Source: Tenodera sinensis
Lineage: Eukaryota; Arthropoda; Insecta; Mantodea; Mantidae
Assembly: GCA_030765045.1 (NCBI GenBank)
Contig: CM060964.1
Span: 319,636,513 to 319,700,512, forward strand
Length of the DNA stretch: 64,000 bases
Direction: 5' to 3'
Part shown: piece by piece, positions 21,775 to 33,014 of the stretch
Position numbering within the stretch: position 1 is the first letter of the stretch
How the letters are laid out: every line of letters starts with the position of its first letter
The notes under the pieces: generated by a model
Databases searched by the model: none
Told to the model about the DNA's origin: nothing
Seen by the model: only the letters and a program-made list of their open reading frames with translations
Translations under genes and position numbers: made by a program

Positions 21775-22149
21775 ATCAAAAAGTTTTTTTCATTTGGATA
21801 TAAATCCACATTCCCTACACTTTATTTCATTTCATAACATCAGTTAATTAGAGTAACATATGAGAGTAAAAATTCATACTTTGAATGTCTTCAAAGCTTT
21901 AGTGCAAGTACAACTGCAACTAACACGGAAGCTATTGAAAAACCCTAAGAACAACTTGAGCAATATGAGCTTATCTTATATCTGAATTTGTCCACTGGTT
22001 AACCTTTGCTGCTGCTTGAGGGATACCGTTATCTAGAAAATACATATATCTGACTTTATCCAATTGAATTTAACTTCATTTGTTTACATAAACATTACAC
22101 ATATTATAACTTCCCTCTATTTGGAGTATACTTAGAATTTATGCTAGGA
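21775..22149. other. AT-rich spacer
   Basis: Nothing recognised between the end of LINE-B and the possible remnant at 22150. Confidence 0.3.
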
Positions 22150-22640
22150 TCCCACACAACTGAAAATGCTGGTTATATTGTGTATGTTATATTGTGTGTT
22201 GCAAATCTCGTAGCCTCTTGGATGTATTTCTGAGTCTCGGAAACCTTGATATATTCTCATTCCCCATTGTTTTTCATTTCCTGAAATCACTAGGTTGTAT
22301 CTTGTGCTTCTGTTTTCCATACTTTCCAGTCTGAGTTCTGAAGTTCCAATTTTAACGTCTCCAGTTCTTTGCCTCCCCTTATGTGTTCCAACCACTCTCG
22401 TGTGAATCTCTCTACCAGTCTTTTATTTCTTACTAAAACTGTTTCGTTTACCTACTCTTTAGCCACTGTCACTAACTCCTTTTTCCACATTGTGGGAGCT
22501 TCCTCACAGTACATCCACTCACCTCCACAGCCAGATTCGTATTCATGGAAGTATCTGTATAATTTGAACCTTGGCACTGACCCTGTTTGCAGGAGGGCAG
22601 TGCACTCAAGAAGTCTTCCATCTAATCAGATTTAGCTATG
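22150..22640 (-). pseudogene. Possible coding remnant of unknown family
   Basis: On the minus strand a broken frame reads SVPRFKLYRYFHEYESGCGG, EEAPTMWKKELVTVAKE and VNETVLVRNKRLVERFTREW between about 22600 and 22360. Its composition is more protein-like than the surroundings, but I recognise no domain. It may be a decayed retroelement or host-gene piece. Confidence 0.2.
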
Positions 22641-24024
22641 CTATTGAGCTCTTGAAATGCACATGCTAAAGGCAATTACCTAAGAGCCTGACCGGAACAT
22701 AATTATAATAATGTCATGGAAAATTATACTATGATGGACATGAATTCCTTTAATGAGTCAAAGTGAGTAGTAACTACAATGAATAATCAGACATAATGTG
22801 GTATGCATATTGTTGTTAACAGTAAGTTACAAACTTGTGTATGCATTGCAAACTATAGGATGCTAGGCAGAGAGAAAAATAAGGGAACATCAGCTTTTGC
22901 TTTGCAATGTACACATGGAACAAAGCATCATCACTTGATGCAAAAGAACTCATGTTGGTCTAGTAACAGTGAACCAAGAGTGTAATGTTTTAAAATTATA
23001 CATAAATAGTGAATACTCATGGGCTTGACTATTGGAGTCCAGCATGTTCTGGTAACTGGAACAGTTGGAACTGTAACTGAAAAATAACAGTTTTTCTCAA
23101 CTCTAATAGATACGAGTCCTAGGCAGCTGATTCATTTAGTGTACTACAGAAGTGCTTAAAATCTGTTACTCATACCATTCAGTACAAAAGGAATTGTTAT
23201 CCTCCAACAATGTTTAAATCTGTGCCTTTATGCAGCTGTAAGTATTGTAATATTTTAGGATTTTCTGACACTTAAATGCATACAGTCTCTTTGGTGAAAC
23301 ATAATGAGGTGAGAATACAATAGTGCTTCTTAGATTGATTATCTTTTTTTTTAAGATATAACTTTGGAAAATGTCATTACGCTTCCGCAGTAAGCAATTG
23401 TTTATTTTGTAATTGCATCAGTGTCACCTGCAAAAAACAATTAATATAATTAAATAAAAATGAACACAATATTGATTGTAAATATTAGAAATATAATAGT
23501 TCAAATCTAGCAAATTTTAATGAGTGCAAAACTCTTATCTCAATAGGTACACAAAAGGCAAAACAGCAATATTGCTGCAACAATGTGGTTGATTGTTCCA
23601 GAAAGTTAGCTTCTGCTTCACAACAAAACCACAGTGCTTTCCTGTCCTTTTAAAACTAACCTATACATAAAAAATAGTTTTTGTTGGTTGTAATTGCACA
23701 ATTCATAGGCATTTGCAGCAAAGCTAGGGTGGCCAGGTGTCCAACATTTCCAGATATGTCCTATATTTTGACTGTACATGGAACAAAATTTAAAGATGTC
23801 CTAAAGTGGATTTGGTTTACAAATATAACATTTGCAGAGAGATCTTGCTGTGCTTTTATGATACTGAAAACTATTTGTATGCTGAAAATTTTTATTTTAA
23901 CAACAGGTCCATAGGATTTTTTAACTCTGTTGCTGCTGGCCACTATAATTCCTCTAATTTGCCAGGGAGAGGAGAGAACCCCAAAGAAATGTAACGATTA
24001 TTGGAACGTTCTGGAATTGCTTAG
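22641..24024. other. AT-rich spacer
   Basis: No gene, SINE box pair or terminal repeat recognised. The small open frames lack motifs. Confidence 0.3.
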
Positions 24025-24082
24025 ACATGACTTGTGTGTTTAAAAACACCAGCAGTAAGCTTGTTGGCATAAATAAATAATG
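24025..24082 (+). repeat. SINE-A 3' tail fragment
   Basis: Matches the SINE-A tail: GACTTGTGTGTTTAAAAAC, then CAGCAGTAAGCTTGTTGGCA and ATAAATAAAT. It is 5'-truncated, with no tRNA head. Confidence 0.65.
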
Positions 24083-25042
24083 CTTACAGGAAATTAACAA
24101 TTTCAGGAAGTTGGAAAGTCAGCATTGTTGGAGCAGCTTGGACAGCTGATCAGGCATTTGATAATATGGGTTGTAGTCCAGGAGACCAGGGTTGGGCCTT
24201 TACACAAAAAAATGTTACACTATAGTAAAATACATGTATATAATGCATAATTAATATAATAAATGTAAAATATGTAAAACCATCCGATAAATTCATATTT
24301 TACGTCCAAGAACCAGAGTATATTGATGTAGAATTGTAGTTTGCTAGCATGTGATGGTTGTCTTGAAATTATGTATTCATTTAACAGCATACATTCTAAA
24401 TATTTAGAGTTATGAATTGTGAAATAAAATGTAACCAGTAGGGTCCGGATTTGTGTGTAAATAATTTTTTCCCCCCTTAATATGTACATACCTAAAACAA
24501 AGTTAATGTCCCAATCTAGGTCCAAGAAGTGCATTTGCAAAATTTTATTTCACATAAAATATATATTTTGTTAAAAAGGAAATGTGAATAAATATTTTGT
24601 TACATTTTTCTCATAAATACATATTTTAGTACTTTCAGGCGTTATATAAGTAAATATTTTCAATAATTTTTCTACTAGTACATATATTTTAGCGCTTGCC
24701 TCATTCTATTTACAATATAAAACTTTATCATTACTTAATGAGTCATAAGCATTCATTAGTCATGCCACTTGATATCTGCTGATTCATTTACATGTGAGAA
24801 CCAGGGGAGTACAGGATTGTACGCCAAGATTGTCATACATGTTTGTTAAACCTGGCTAAGCAATGATATATTGTTTATACCCTGATAGTTACAACCAGAT
24901 CATATAAAAGCAGCTGGGCATGTTAATTAGCTGTGTGAATAAAAAATGCCTGAAGTGAAATCGAGTGTCTATGAATGTTTGCATCAGTAGTACGTACTAG
25001 AGTTTCAAAACACTTACCACTGATGGGAAAATACTATTTTAA

Positions 25043-26023
25043 CCCTCCGTCAGGCGCAATACCTATTGTTACGTGTTCGGGCGCAATATATCTGAGAGAT
25101 ACCACGTACATATCTGCCTTTGTGCTGTCTGAAATTCCTCCTAAATGTGAAATATTTGTATTTTATTGTGTTTTAATTATGTTATTTTTATATACCAAAT
25201 TTTATTTTCAAAGTATTACAATGCATCATACTACATTTCAAAAACATGAGTTATGTAAGTTGCAGAAAATAAACTAATACTGCGAATGTACAAAATGTGA
25301 AAGGGTAATTATTCTTATATTTGAACATAAAGTTAACAATAAATATCATCAGTTTTTATGAAATTATAAACATTATTACAATTAATCAGTTATTTAAACT
25401 AAATTGTATGTGCGTGTGTCTGTAATATACTTGAGAGTTTTCACTGCAAATTCTCAGCACACTTCTTGCAAACCTGTCTAGCCATGCTCTAAACAATAGT
25501 ACATTTCACATTTCTTGCAGCAATATCTTGAAAGTTGCTTCTTTTTTGACTCTACAAGGCAAGTCTTGCGAACTTTGCGCTTATTTTCAGTAGAAGGACC
25601 TGAAGAATCTTCATCACGGACTTCTGTCGCAGCTTCGCAATCTATGTCACTTTCATAATCAACAAAATCTTCATTATTATCATTTTCATCCCAGAGTATT
25701 GCCAGGGCTTTCTGTAGGTCGTTAGGTTTACACAGATTGAACACTTCTTGCTTCTTAGACATTATGGGACGCATAAACGTGACCAACAGAAAAAAAGACC
25801 ACAGAAACAATGAGGTACGTGAGCGGGTGCAATGTATCTCACAAATACTTTTGCTTGATAATCAAACGAAACAACAAGCAGTTGGCCAATAATAAACCAG
25901 GAAGTGCTACAGTGTGTTTTAGGAGGCTACAATGACTTGCATTCATTTCGCATAAACAGTTGCGTCAGATTGTTGAAAAAAGCGGGAGAGGTATCTCTCA
26001 GATATATTGCGCCTGACAGAGGG
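25043..26023 (-). mobile_element. Internally deleted piggyBac element
   Basis: A 981-bp element bounded by TTAA on both sides (25039-25042 and 26024-26027) with inverted ends CCCTCCGTCAGGCGCAATA and, on the other strand at the right, CCCTCTGTCAGGCGCAATA. At the left, a second copy of the GCGCAATATATCTGAG motif lies about 40 bp inside, giving an asymmetric arrangement like other piggyBac ends. The internal ORF joins the start and end of the transposase without the catalytic core. TTAA target and TIR style are diagnostic. Confidence 0.9.
25478..25774 (-). pseudogene. piggyBac transposase, N and C ends only
   Basis: A 98-codon minus-strand frame from the ATG at 25774 (a second ATG at 25762, MSKKQEV, is also possible). 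The first half is an acidic piggyBac-like N-terminus (LAILWDENDNNEDFVDYESD). The second half, CLVESKKKQLSRYCCKKCEM then YYCLEHG, is the cysteine-rich C-terminal finger region, cut short by a stop. The DDD/E catalytic domain, normally about 400 residues, is absent. The frame is intact over the join, so the deletion left an open mini-protein that could still bind DNA. That last point is inference. Confidence 0.75.
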
Positions 26024-26032
26024 TTAAAATCT

Positions 26033-26622
26033 AAAATGAGAACAAATTAGAAACTAAAAACTTTACTTATCTTAGTAATATTGCAAGATCTTCCAGACCT
26101 GACATGTTTCAAGTTGTATCCAACTTATTTTCAAAGCTATACAAACAAGTTACCATAGTTACCGATGCTCAATTTAAAAAAAAAAAACTGTCGCCAATCT
26201 CTGAAAACAAAAACCTATAAATACAATTTATTGGTGGTATTTCAAAATTCATAACATGGTTCTTGGTCTTTAAAGTAAATATCTTTTCCTAAACCATTAA
26301 ATCTATAGGTCCATTTAATTGTTTTAGTAATTTAACCTCTGGATTAATTTCGTGATTAAATGACCAAAAATGATCTGCCACAGCTGATTTATCAATTTGT
26401 TTATATTTAATATTTCTAAAATGCTCTTTTATTCTGGTTTCTAAATGACGTTTAGTTTTACCAATATAAAACCTATCACAATCCAAACAGCTAAATTGAT
26501 AAATGCCAGATTTTTTTATAATTTGTAATTTTATTCTTTTTAGAAAAAATTAGTAAATTTTGTATATTAAATTTATTTTGAGGGACCAAATTTGTTCCAT
26601 ATTCTTTAAAAATTTTGTAAGT
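26033..26622 (-). pseudogene. Penelope-like element PLE-B: GIY-YIG end and 3' UTR
   Basis: Minus-strand Penelope-like fragment inserted in the hAT transposase. Coding runs from about 26620 (EYGTNLVPQNKFNIQNLL) through a frame shift near 26520 into the open stretch 26486-26289. That stretch holds the GIY-YIG endonuclease core: a CLDC pair, RFYIGKTKRHLETRIKEH, then SAVADHF and H residues of the usual metal-binding pattern. The 3' UTR continues to about 26033 with the ACATGTTTCAAGTTGTATCC motif shared with 1444-1640. It is a different family from the PLE-A copies at 29258 and 53732. Confidence 0.75.
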
Positions 26623-29341
26623 TTTTTATTTTGCCAGCCTTGTGTGAAATCTGCTAGTGCAGATCAACGTTTGCAGGTAGTACAACATTTGTCAAGAATT
26701 AATGCACTTAGCAGCTGCGTAACATGCTTCACTGAGGCAATTTCTTATAGAAGAATGAACACCAACCTCTTCTTCTGTCATACCAAAACATTCAGAATGT
26801 GACACAGATTTGTGTAAAGCATTTATTTCAGCTGACATTCCCCTTTATAAGGTGAAAGATCCTGAGCTCAAAAAGTTTCTTACTTAATATACAAGTATAA
26901 GTCCTTCTGATGAGTCGATGCTATGGAGAAATTATCTTCCAAATGGCTGTGAGATAACATTATCACATAAGGTCCATTCATGAAAATGAAAAAATATGGT
27001 TGCCATTGACAAAGCTATCGATGCCAGTCATAAAAAATTGGAAAATGTAATCATAGATGTATTGAAAAATAACAAATATTTCTCGACAAAAATTTATGCT
27101 AGTTTGTAAAGAAATGCTAGTTGCAAATCATGTAACTATAGCTAGAGTGTTTAATGGAACTTTGGAAACCTTGTGATCAAATGGGTAAAAATGACAATGT
27201 ATTGCTTCTGCTTATGGATTCCACAGCATATATGAAGAAAGCTGCCCAGGGTCTAAATACATAAGTTTCCCAAATATGATTAATGTAACTTGCATTGTTT
27301 ATACTCAACATAGTTTGCGTGAAGCAAACTGAACCCTTTATCCTAATGTGGACAAGCTAGTCTCCAGTAGATAAAAAGTGTTCATAAAATCCCCATCACG
27401 AATTGATACTTTGAAAAATATTAATCCCAATCTTCCATTGCCTCCCACAACTGTAGTCACGTGTTGGGGTACCTGGCTTAAAGCCATGGTGTATTATACA
27501 GATCATTTTGAAGCATTTGCATCAAAAGTAAATGAACTGGACAAAGAAGATGCTTCTGCAATTGAAGTTATCCATAATTTAATACGTGATGCTAATTTAA
27601 AATGTGACTTGTCATTCATATCTTCCAAGTTTGTTTATTGAACGAATTAAGAAATCAAACTAGAAACTTCTGTTGACTTAAATAATTCTGTTAAAGAAAC
27701 ACAGTTTGTTGAAAAACAACTTTACACTATCTCAAGTTCAAATGCAGAAGTTGTAAGAAAAACAATTCCAGTTTGAGGAAAACAATATCTACCAAACCTC
27801 AGTCAAGTGGCTCAAATTTTGGAAGACTGTCACATAGGTGAACTGGAAAATGTGTCTTAGTGATATTCCCCTCTTCAAGTATGCAAGGTGGACATCGTGT
27901 GATATAGAATGTTCCTTTTCCCAATATAAGACATTGCTCAAAGATAATAGGCAAGGCTATGTGATGTGCAATATGAAGATGACATTTGTTGTGCACTGTA
28001 ACTAATATGAGATGTTTAAATCTGATGTTTAGCTGCAAATTGATGAATTCCAATATTCATTGTTCTATAAGCTAAATTTTTTTTCTTATGTTTTGTTCTT
28101 TTTTTTTAACATTTTCAGTTTTTAGGTCATTTAGAATCATTAGTACATAAAAAATAAATATTTTAAAGTTTTTAGTGCATAAAAATCCGGACCCTAGTAA
28201 TGAGACATGACCAGTGATGTATTAGATTGTAAATATGAGCATGAAGTCATATCATATTGCACTGAGGTGCTGACCCAAGCATTTTCTCTTCAGAAACAAG
28301 AAAGAGAAATCCAAGCTATTTTTTAAATAACCCAGAGAAACTGCAAGGTTTCCTTTTCCCTAGAATTATGCAGTATTGCACAGGGACCAAATTCTTATGT
28401 GAACATTTTATGTTGTGTGTTTATTCTTCATAGCAAATTACTGCTTTCGGATTATTTCTAATGACAAAGTGAATAAGTGATTTAATGTCAAACCATTTAA
28501 GTGATAAAGGTGGTCTTACGAATAATAGTTTAAAGTGAATATTATAAATTCTACATATAATAATCTACTAATGATAATCAAATGGAAAGCATAGCTTAAT
28601 AGACTACTGTATATCAGAGCATTAATAAACTTAAGTGTAATTTAGTAATTGATATTTGGTTGTCAAAATCAATTTGTTAGTTTGTTACTTTGTGCACTAC
28701 TTGGCAAAGCGTTGAGGCATATTGGCCTTGGCTGTCAAGCGCTACGATCGCTTCTTACCGTGTTTATTAGAACAGCGAAATGATAGTAACTTGGTGTATA
28801 GTCAGTGATAAAACAAATAGATGATCTCTCGCGCTTGCAGATATATGATACGTTGCTGTCCTAAAGATATGATTATATCTGAACAGAGTGTATATGCCCC
28901 ATCTCGCCTGTTTATGCGATAAGCTCACGTAAACAGCTGGGAAGTTTCACATTCTTTCCAATACGTTTCATGGCTTTGCCAGGTAGTAGAAAACGGTTTT
29001 CTACATTACGTATTTTACATACAGATCACGCATAAAATATGTACACGTAATTTACTTGCCCAACCCTGCAGGAGACACAACCTAATTGTACAAAACAAGC
29101 AAAATATTAGGAGGAGTAACGTTAAAATCGGGAGTTACAAGATAGCTTCAGCTTGAAATCCATAGAATTACACTGAAGATGGCCAAGTAAGGTGGCCTGT
29201 GAACTGTGGAGGATAGACACGGCATTTCATTACATTGAAAGAGACAAAATTCATTAGTGTACGATTTGAAGCTTTCACGGCGAACGTTAGTGATAAGAGC
29301 TTCACGGGTGATCAGCCGTGTTAAACTTAAGAAGGTCGAGC

Positions 29342-29375
29342 TTTCGGCCATTATACTCTCCATGGCCATCTTCAG
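29342..29375 (-). ncRNA. Hammerhead-like core motif, PLE-A left copy
   Basis: Minus-strand CTGAAGA, a 6-bp stem (GGCCAT/ATGGCC) with a 10-nt loop, then GAAA. This matches the CUGANGA-stem II-GAAA part of a hammerhead ribozyme. Penelope-like elements are known to carry hammerheads. Stems I and III and the cleavage site could not be placed. Confidence 0.35.
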
Positions 29376-29423
29376 GACTAAAATGATGGAAAATTCACCT
29401 CAGTTTCCAAATATATACTATGG

Positions 29424-30326
29424 TTAGGTTGTGTTGTCCGAACCAATGCGCAGGTGATGGTTTCTGATTGGGCCTGCTGTAGGCTCGGCTGCAGTGTTTT
29501 CCCGCGGGTACGAAATTTGTGCAGTGTTTCTGATGGCTATAGTCCACGCGGAACTTAGTTTGAGTCCGCCCTCTCTGTTGAAATTGTGGGGGTGTAATTT
29601 GATGTGGATGGCCTCCTTGATGAGTCTGTCCCAGTAATTTTCTGCATGTTCTAGTATTTTTGTGTCTTGGAAATTTATTTTGTGGACCTGTTCTATGCAG
29701 TGTTGGGCTACTGCTGATTTTTCTGGCTGGAGAAGTCTGATGCTCCGTTGATGTTCTTTGCATCTTTCCTCTATCGTGCGTCCTGTTTGACCCACATACA
29801 CCTTACCACACTCGCACGGAATCCTGTATATTCCCGGGACCTTAAGCCCAAGTGGGTCTTTCACCGGCCTGAGGAGTTGTCGGATCTTCTTAGGGGGTGT
29901 GAAGAAGGTTTTGATATTATGTCTGGCGAGTATACGGGAAACCTTGTTGGAGACAGAGCCGTAGAAAGGTATGTAGGCCTTCTCTTGAGGGCTATCCTTC
30001 CCTTGCGTGAGCAGTAGCGGGTTCTTCCTGCTGCGTTCTACTTTCCTACGGGTCTCATTGATGTCCTGGTTGCTATACCCATTCTTGCGTAGGGTATCCT
30101 GTAAGTATTGAAGTTCTAGGTGTATGTGGTCCTTGTCTGCTATGTCAAACGCTCGGTGAAACAGAGTGGAAATGATTGTTTTCTTCTGAGAGGGATGATG
30201 GTGGCTGGAGGCATCCAAGTATCTATTGGTGTGTGTGGGCTTCCTGTAGACCGTGTGTCCCAGGCTGCCATCCGGTTTTTTGTACACTAGAACATCCAGG
30301 AAGGGAAGGGAGTTGTCGTTCTCCAC
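29424..30326 (-). pseudogene. PLE-A left copy: RT C-terminus and GIY-YIG endonuclease
   Basis: Minus-strand open frame, truncated at its 5' end by the palindrome centre; frame upstream of 30326 is only read-through into the mirror arm. It starts in the reverse transcriptase C-terminal part (NSLPFLDVLVYKKPDG, VYRKPTHTNRYLDASSHH). After a linker comes the GIY-YIG endonuclease: YRIPCECGKVYVGQTGRTI, with VYVG as the GIY-like core, the conserved R in GRTIEERCKEH, and later AVAQHC and VHKINF histidines of the Penelope CCHH pattern. The catalytic RT motifs are missing, so it cannot reverse-transcribe, but the endonuclease frame is intact. Confidence 0.85.
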
Positions 30327-30327
30327 T

Positions 30328-31248
30328 ATTAAATTCACCATGGAAGTGGAGAACGACAACTCCCTTCCCTTCCTGGATGTTCTAGTGTACAAAAAACCGG
30401 ATGGCAGCCTGGGACACACGGTCTACAGGAAGCCCACACACACCAATAGATACTTGGATGCCTCCAGCCACCATCATCCCTCTCAGAAGAAAACAATCAT
30501 TTCCACTCTGTTTCACCGAGCGTTTGACATAGCAGACAAGGACCACATACACCTAGAACTTCAATACTTACAGGATACCCTACGCAAGAATGGGTATAGC
30601 AACCAGGACATCAATGAGACCCGTAGGAAAGTAGAACGCAGCAGGAAGAACCCGCTACTGCTCACGCAAGGGAAGGATAGCCCTCAAGAGAAGGCCTACA
30701 TACCTTTCTACGGCTCTGTCTCCAACAAGGTTTCCCGTATACTCGCCAGACATAATATCAAAACCTTCTTCACACCCCCTAAGAAGATCCGACAACTCCT
30801 CAGGCCGGTGAAAGACCCACTTGGGCTTAAGGTCCCGGGAATATACAGGATTCCGTGCGAGTGTGGTAAGGTGTATGTGGGTCAAACAGGACGCACGATA
30901 GAGGAAAGATGCAAAGAACATCAACGGAGCATCAGACTTCTCCAGCCAGAAAAATCAGCAGTAGCCCAACACTGCATAGAACAGGTCCACAAAATAAATT
31001 TCCAAGACACAAAAATACTAGAACACGCAGAAAATTACTGGGACAGACTCATCAAGGAGGCCATCCACATCAAATTACACCCCCACAATTTCAACAGAGA
31101 GGGCGGACTGAAACTAAGTTCCGTGTGGACTATAGCCATCAGAAACACTGCACAAATTTCGTACCCGCGGGAAAACACTGCAGCCGAGCCTACAGCAGGC
31201 CCAATCAGAAACCATCACCCGCGCATTGGTTCGGACAACACAACCTAA
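30328..31248 (+). pseudogene. PLE-A right copy: RT C-terminus and GIY-YIG endonuclease
   Basis: Mirror of the left copy, with coding from the spacer (IKFTMEVEND, in-frame ATG at 30340) to the stop at 31246-31248. It has the same domains: RT thumb-side motifs near 30360-30480, GIY-YIG at about 30835-31000. It differs from the left copy at a few sites, for example Val for Ala in the final AWTIAIRNT-type motif and Glu for Gln nearby. The 5' truncation point is close to that of the single copy at 53732. The open frame is 331 codons if read-through from the left arm at 30253 is counted, but only the part from 30328 belongs to this copy. Confidence 0.85.
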
Positions 31249-31296
31249 CCATAGTATATATTTGGAAACTGAGGAGAATTTTCCATCATTTTAGTC

Positions 31297-31330
31297 CTGA
31301 AGATGGCCATGGAGAGTATAATGGCCGAAA
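31297..31330 (+). ncRNA. Hammerhead-like core motif, PLE-A right copy
   Basis: Plus-strand mirror of 29342-29375: CTGAAGA, GGCCAT/ATGGCC stem, GAAA. The limits are the same: the remaining stems were not identified. Confidence 0.35.
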
Positions 31331-31395
31331 GCTCGACCTTCTTAAGTTTAACACGGCTGATCACCCGTGAAGCTCTTATCACTAAAATTCATTAG

Positions 31396-32336
31396 ACTTG
31401 TTGCAGCAATTTAGTTACAATATTATGATATTCATTTGAAATTGGAGCACAAAGCAAATAACTGTTCTAGGACTGTATAGGTATAACATCATACAATAAC
31501 AATATTTACTCAAGAAGGAAGTTGTTTTGTTTCTGTGTATAATATGACACTGAATGAGGTGTACCACATTTTAGCACAAAATACTACATTTCAGAACCTA
31601 GAATCCTCTTTTTGAGTAACGGTCATCTGGTGATCTTAAGTTAAATAAAATTGTTTCAAGCAGCTATAATTTCTTTGTATCTAGAGGATATTTCGTTTTA
31701 CATGGGAATACTGCCTTGTCAGTTTAATAGTTGTGGTAAACCATACTGTAATAATTTATTTCCTTGAGACTGGTTAGTCATAATGTTGTAGTATCCCCAA
31801 TGATAAGTTATGCCCATCTAACAAAATTGCAGTTAAATGTGTTTGAACTTCAGAAACAGATGGGCATAAGTCTTTTAACAGGAAAGCTAATAGCTAAAAG
31901 GTAAAATTTGCAAAACATACAGCTGCTGATACATTGCAATGTGTTTTAAGTGGTTTGGTGAAGTAACATGTATGTAATGTATAGAATAGAAAGCCAAAAA
32001 TGTTATTGCACTCATGTCTAATAGCACTTACCATTCTGCTTCTGAAGTCCAGATATTTACAGTGATTAAATATTTTAGGAATAGAACAGGTGGACAAAAT
32101 GCCATTTTAATTCCAAGTTCCATTGAGATAACCCTTTGTTGATTATAATTGTGCTGTTTACAGATGTAAACAAGGAAAGAACAGTAGCAATTAAGACATC
32201 TGTAAACTGCCTGTTCTCCATAGCTTATTGTTATATGGTATTAATTTATCAGGTATTGCTTGTATATTACCCTTATGATTGAATTCAGTGAATTAAAGAT
32301 CTTACCACCAAGTTCTTAAATATCTTTCAGAATGAA
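31396..32336. other. AT-rich spacer
   Basis: No gene or repeat recognised between the PLE-A palindrome and the next SINE. Confidence 0.3.
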
Positions 32337-32348
32337 AATTCATCTCAC

Positions 32349-32480
32349 TTTGAGAGGTAGAACTGGAACTTAAAAATTTAATGCCACAACTATTTTTAGT
32401 TCTACCTCTCAAACTTTGCCCACACACGACTTGTGTGTTTAAAAACACCAACAGTAAGTTTGTTGGCATAAATAAATAAT
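32349..32480 (+). mobile_element. SINE-A copy with fold-back 5' end
   Basis: A 132-bp copy flanked by AATTCATCTCAC (32337-32348) and AATTCATCTTAC (32481-32492). It starts TTTGAGAGGTAGAACTGG, the reverse complement of its own interior (TTCTACCTCTCAAA near 32400). The first 65 bp therefore form a hairpin, followed by the normal SINE-A tail ending GGCATAAATAAATAAT. The tRNA promoter region is missing. The same inverted leader begins the copies at 35881 and 40265. Confidence 0.82.
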
Positions 32481-33014
32481 AATTCATCTTACTATTTCAA
32501 TTGCATTGAACAAATTAACTTGAGTAAAACTTGTTGAATAAAAGTGTTTGTGTTTGTTAAGATGGTATATACCCATTGTTACTGAACCACCTTCAGTAGC
32601 AGTAGTCACTGGCTATCTGATAAAATCATGGATTCTTCATGTGTCCAAGGGAAAATTTTCTGACTACAATTTTAATTAGAAGGACCAAAAATATTTGATC
32701 ACTGTAATGTTAATAACCAGTTCCAGTAACTGGCATTCTTACTTTAGGTAAGCAAATCCTCCTTTCATTGTTGATTCTTCTATAAAACTGCTATTAGTTC
32801 ATTAATGAGCATTGTGCACATACTTTGTTAGCAGTCTAAACATTTATGTTCAATTGTACAATTGTTCTAAATTGTATTTAATATTAACCTGTGTGACATA
32901 TGTATTGCATCCTTTTATAGAGTTGACATATGACTCCTAATTTTTGTACTCTTTTGAAGTAAAATAAGATGCTTAGTGAAAGTAGAGACTAAAATACAAA
33001 AAAAATATCCTAAC

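Larger units (their letters stand above)
24946..27860 (+). pseudogene. hAT (CGGBP1-like) transposase, split and degenerate
   Basis: The N-terminal piece at 24946-25042 starts MPEVKSS and, after stops, reads SKHL and TTDGKILF, the start of a BED-like zinc finger. Coding similarity stops exactly at the TTAA where the piggyBac inserted and resumes after the Penelope-like fragment at about 26623 with FCQPCVKSASADQRLQVVQH, completing the finger. Later pieces: KDPELKKFLS-like text near 26850, SDESMLWRNYLP near 26910-26945, WVAIDKAIDA-like sequence near 27000, VTCWGTWLKAMVYYTDHFEA (27450-27520) and DASAIEVIHNLIRDANLKCDL (27550-27615). Many stops and frame shifts rule out function. The family assignment is from the order of these motifs and agrees with the surrounding hAT ends. 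Confidence 0.65.
24439..28196 (+). mobile_element. Inner hAT element, inserted in the outer hAT
   Basis: A 3.76-kb element with inverted ends TAGGGTCCGGATTT (24439) and AAATCCGGACCCTA (ending 28196), flanked by near-identical octamers GTAACCAG and GTAATGAG (6 of 8 match). It carries the remains of a CGGBP1-like hAT transposase in two pieces, interrupted by a piggyBac derivative and a Penelope-like fragment. Insertion order: outer hAT, inner hAT, then the two internal insertions. Confidence 0.82.
24187..29068. mobile_element. Outer hAT element with perfect 8-bp TSD
   Basis: A 4.88-kb unit bounded by inverted ends CAGGGTTGGGC (24187) and GCCCAACCCTG (ending 29068), flanked by the identical octamer CAGGAGAC (24179-24186 and 29069-29076). 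CAGGG-type TIRs and an 8-bp duplication are the hallmark of hAT transposons. Its own sequence is only about 1.1 kb (24187-24430 and 28205-29068) and has no transposase, so it was a non-autonomous element. The rest is a second hAT inserted within it. The unbroken TSD shows the outer element is still as it landed. Confidence 0.85.
29258..31383. mobile_element. PLE-A palindrome: two truncated Penelope-like copies head to head
   Basis: A 2.13-kb inverted duplication. Arms 29288-30326 and 30346-31384 (1,039 bp each) are mirror copies with only about half a dozen differences, separated by a 19-bp spacer. The whole unit is flanked by the 12-bp direct repeat AAAATTCATTAG (29246-29257 and 31384-31395). 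Each arm carries the thumb end of a Penelope reverse transcriptase and a complete GIY-YIG endonuclease, reading outward. The minus-strand copy keeps an extra 30-bp terminus (29258-29287) that also ends the single copy at 54888; the plus-strand copy lacks it. The single TSD pair implies insertion as one event. Near identity implies it is recent, or is kept alike by gene conversion. Confidence 0.92.

Noticed and set aside
28205..29068. Independent gene in the right flank of the hAT nest
   Set aside because: There is no open frame of note, and the segment is explained as the right part of the outer hAT element.
29748..30017. Open frames antisense to the PLE-A copies (also 30655-30924 and 54154-54357)
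   Set aside because: They mirror the GIY-YIG coding strand and have no independent motifs.
30253..30345. N-terminal extension of the right PLE-A frame
   Set aside because: It is read-through into the complementary strand of the left arm and does not belong to the protein.
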